Assembly: GCA_927911695.1 (NCBI GenBank)
Contig: CAKMQO010000087.1
Location: forward strand, 1 to 8,054
Direction: 5' to 3'
Length of the DNA stretch: 8,054 nt
Source: an uncultured Gemella sp.
GTDB taxonomy: Bacteria; Bacillota; Bacilli; Staphylococcales; Gemellaceae
Part shown: in pieces, positions 6,496 through 8,054 of the stretch
How the letters are laid out: every line of letters begins with the position of its first letter
Position numbering within the stretch: the first letter of the stretch is position 1
Made by a program: the position numbers and the translations under genes
The notes under the pieces: generated by a model
What the model saw: only the letters and a program-made list of their open reading frames with translations
Databases searched by the model: none
Told to the model about the DNA's origin: nothing

Positions 6496-6538
6496 AAAAA
6501 AATCTTTAGAGATATCTATTACCTCTAAAGATTTTTTT
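6496..6538 (-). terminator. Intrinsic terminator of the MFS transporter gene
   Basis: A perfect 16-bp inverted repeat has arms at 6496-6511 and 6523-6538, reading AAAAAAATCTTTAGAG and its complement, with an 11-base loop. On the minus strand it begins right after the transporter stop codon and ends in seven T. It isolates the transporter from the electron-transfer operon. Confidence 0.92.
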
Positions 6539-6539
6539 G

Positions 6540-7823
6540 TTATTTTTTCGGTCTTGTTTCAGGAAATGTAAATGCAAAAATGATATAAATAAAACTTCCT
6601 AATAAGTAGAATATTATTGACGAATTATATCCCATGTGATTTAAAACTAAACTCCAAGTAAAGTTAAATAATGTATAAATTGCATATCCAAAAGCCCAAA
6701 ATATTCCAAACATTATTGTTAATCTTTGTGAGTTCATATTTGGTAACTCATATGGAAGATTTAAGTATACTGGGTACTGTGAATACATAAAAAATCCTGA
6801 TAAACTAAACATTGTGTATGATAACACTACATTAGTAGATACAAAAATTAATCCTAATGCCATGAATCCAATCATCAATACTCCATGAGCAATTAAAAAT
6901 GGTTTTCTTCTAAAGTTTAATTTTCTAGTAACCATTAAGCTAAATAAAGTTCCAATTATTCCACCAAGTGTTACAGTTAATATCATAAATTCTGGTTTAA
7001 AACTTGAATTATGAGCATGTTCTGCTACGACTCTAGGAAGAGATACTAACGGCATAACATAAAGGAATAAAAATCCACCGAAACCTAATGAAAATACATA
7101 GATAAATTTATCTTTAAAGCCATCAGCATAAGTGTATTTTTTAGCATCTTCTTCGTGTAATGTTTCTTTTGATTCAATCAACAATTTATAAACAAAATAA
7201 TTCGGATGTTTCCAAGTAATTGTTGGTTCAAAATCATGAGAGAAAATTAACCAACAGATAAATAGGATTATACTAAAAATACTAAACCCTATCATAGTAT
7301 AACGCCAATCTTCTACAAAATGCTCTTTAAATAATAAGAATAAGATAGCTACTAATGCAGCTCCAACATTATAAGCAGCGGTGATAATTGCACTAGTCAT
7401 TATTTTCTTATCATTCGGTATAAACTTAGCCACAAACGAGTTTATGAATACAATTATCATTGATCCTCCAAATGCCATAATCATTCTAGAGAATGTATAT
7501 AACCAGTAATTGTGAGTAAAGATAGCAAAAAATGAAAAACATAGACAAAATAATGCTAATATTGCAGCTTTCTTCGGATGTAACTTAATTAATATAAACG
7601 CAGCAAGTAAATTAGCAATAATTCTTGCTATAGTTATTGTATAATTGACTACTTCTGAAATTATAGGAGAAACCTTTTCTCCATTAAAATAGTGATCAGT
7701 GATTTGTTTTGACAAGTTTGATCCTGCTACCCAATTAGTAGCAAATACTACATATGCAGCAATTAGGATACCAAACATGATAATTCCTTGCTTTCGCGTA
7801 GGTGAATTTGCAGATAATTCCAT
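6540..7823 (-). CDS. Major facilitator superfamily transporter, substrate unknown
   Basis: This is a 427-residue integral membrane protein with about 12 hydrophobic helices, the usual size and layout of an MFS permease. The two six-helix halves are split by a charged cytoplasmic loop at about 196-240. The loop between helices 2 and 3 (IKLHPKKAAIL, 79-89) sits where the MFS signature GxLaDrxGrk belongs but is strongly degenerate. A second-half counterpart appears near VTRKLNFRRKP (298-308). The C-terminus FPETRPKK recalls sugar-porter tails, which is not diagnostic. The ATG has AGAGG seven bases upstream. The gene stands alone: a terminator follows it and another lies upstream beyond 7969. I saw no convincing promoter in 7824-7968, only scattered AT-rich boxes. 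Nothing in the neighbourhood reveals the substrate; a link with the electron-transfer operon is not supported. Confidence 0.88.
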   Translation of the reverse strand: MELSANSPTRKQGIIMFGILIAAYVVFATNWVAGSNLSKQITDHYFNGEKVSPIISEVVNYTITIARIIANLLAAFILIKLHPKKAAILALFCLCFSFFAIFTHNYWLYTFSRMIMAFGGSMIIVFINSFVAKFIPNDKKIMTSAIITAAYNVGAALVAILFLLFKEHFVEDWRYTMIGFSIFSIILFICWLIFSHDFEPTITWKHPNYFVYKLLIESKETLHEEDAKKYTYADGFKDKFIYVFSLGFGGFLFLYVMPLVSLPRVVAEHAHNSSFKPEFMILTVTLGGIIGTLFSLMVTRKLNFRRKPFLIAHGVLMIGFMALGLIFVSTNVVLSYTMFSLSGFFMYSQYPVYLNLPYELPNMNSQRLTIMFGIFWAFGYAIYTLFNFTWSLVLNHMGYNSSIIFYLLGSFIYIIFAFTFPETRPKK

Positions 7824-7968
7824 TTATATACCTCTTTTTTTATAATTTAGTAATACAACGTCAGCCTGTTATAATACTGATTTTAATTTCAACTATAGTT
7901 TAATATAAAATATATGAAAATGCAAGAAAAAAGTTAATTTTACAATACGTTTTCAAATAATTATTTTC

Positions 7969-8004
7969 AAAAAAAAAAAGATTAATATCAAAGTATTAAT
8001 CTTT
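7969..8004 (-). terminator. Intrinsic terminator of the gene entering from the right edge
   Basis: An 11-bp perfect stem (7977-7987 with 7994-8004, AAAGATTAATA and its complement) encloses a six-base loop. On the minus strand it runs straight into eleven T (7979-7969). The orientation fits a minus-strand gene whose body lies beyond 8054. Confidence 0.88.
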
Positions 8005-8054
8005 CTTCCTAAATAGATTTTTTAATGATAATATAGGTTTATTTCTAACTATCT
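7996..8054 (-). CDS. C-terminal end of an unidentified gene (partial)
   Basis: The minus strand entering at the right edge is open in one frame for 18 codons, ending PILSLKNLFRKKD and a TAA at 7998-7996. The other two frames have stops within a few codons. The stop lies inside the stem of the strong minus-strand terminator, as expected for a real gene end. The visible tail is basic and too short to identify. It could be chance, but terminator placement and direction favour a real gene. Confidence 0.45.
   Translation of the reverse strand, partial: IVRNKPILSLKNLFRKKD

Noticed and set aside
1..8054. CRISPR arrays, tRNA or rRNA genes, insertion sequence ends and phage genes.
   Set aside because: Scanned for and not seen: no regularly spaced repeats, no tRNA-like cloverleaf, no transposase or integrase motifs on either strand.

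Overview
This window is AT-rich (by eye roughly 30% GC) and reads as a piece of a low-GC Gram-positive (Firmicutes) chromosome. The recU–pbp1A pair at the left edge is a classic Firmicutes arrangement, ribosome binding sites are strong GGAGG types, and most genes end in U-tailed hairpins. The class A PBP resembles the pneumococcal PBP1a type and the sialic-acid activating gene resembles the N-terminal domain of streptococcal NeuA, so a Gemella-like or related host-associated coccus is my best guess. That guess is an inference, not a proven assignment.

Layout. Positions 12-2766 (+ strand): recU (Holliday junction resolvase) and pbp1A (bifunctional peptidoglycan synthase), closed by a perfect bidirectional terminator. 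Positions 2807-3479 (- strand): a stand-alone CMP-sialic acid synthetase gene (neuA-like) with its own promoter and a TTG start, broken by one single-base frameshift. Positions 3480-3785: no gene; it carries the neuA promoter and a two-hairpin repeat-like element. Positions 3786-6318 (- strand): a three-gene operon read right to left. It encodes a membrane-anchored FMN-binding protein, an ApbE flavin transferase, and a ferric-reductase/NOX-like membrane oxidoreductase. The first and third genes carry single-base frameshifts; apbE is intact. Positions 6540-7823 (- strand): a 12-TM MFS transporter of unknown substrate with its own terminator. At the right edge lie a strong minus-strand terminator and the last codons of a gene that continues outside the window.

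How the genes work together. recU and pbp1A couple chromosome processing and wall growth, as in many Firmicutes. The three-gene operon, if functional, would be a transmembrane electron-export module. NAD(P)H electrons would enter the cytosolic FAD/NAD domain, cross the membrane through two haems, and reach an extracytosolic protein whose FMN is attached by ApbE. The unusual point is that four single-base indels fall in three of the five minus-strand genes between 2807 and 7823, all at or near runs of five or six A/T. The recU, pbp1A, apbE and MFS frames are clean. This is either local gene decay, slippage-based on/off switching, or homopolymer sequencing error; the sequence alone cannot decide.
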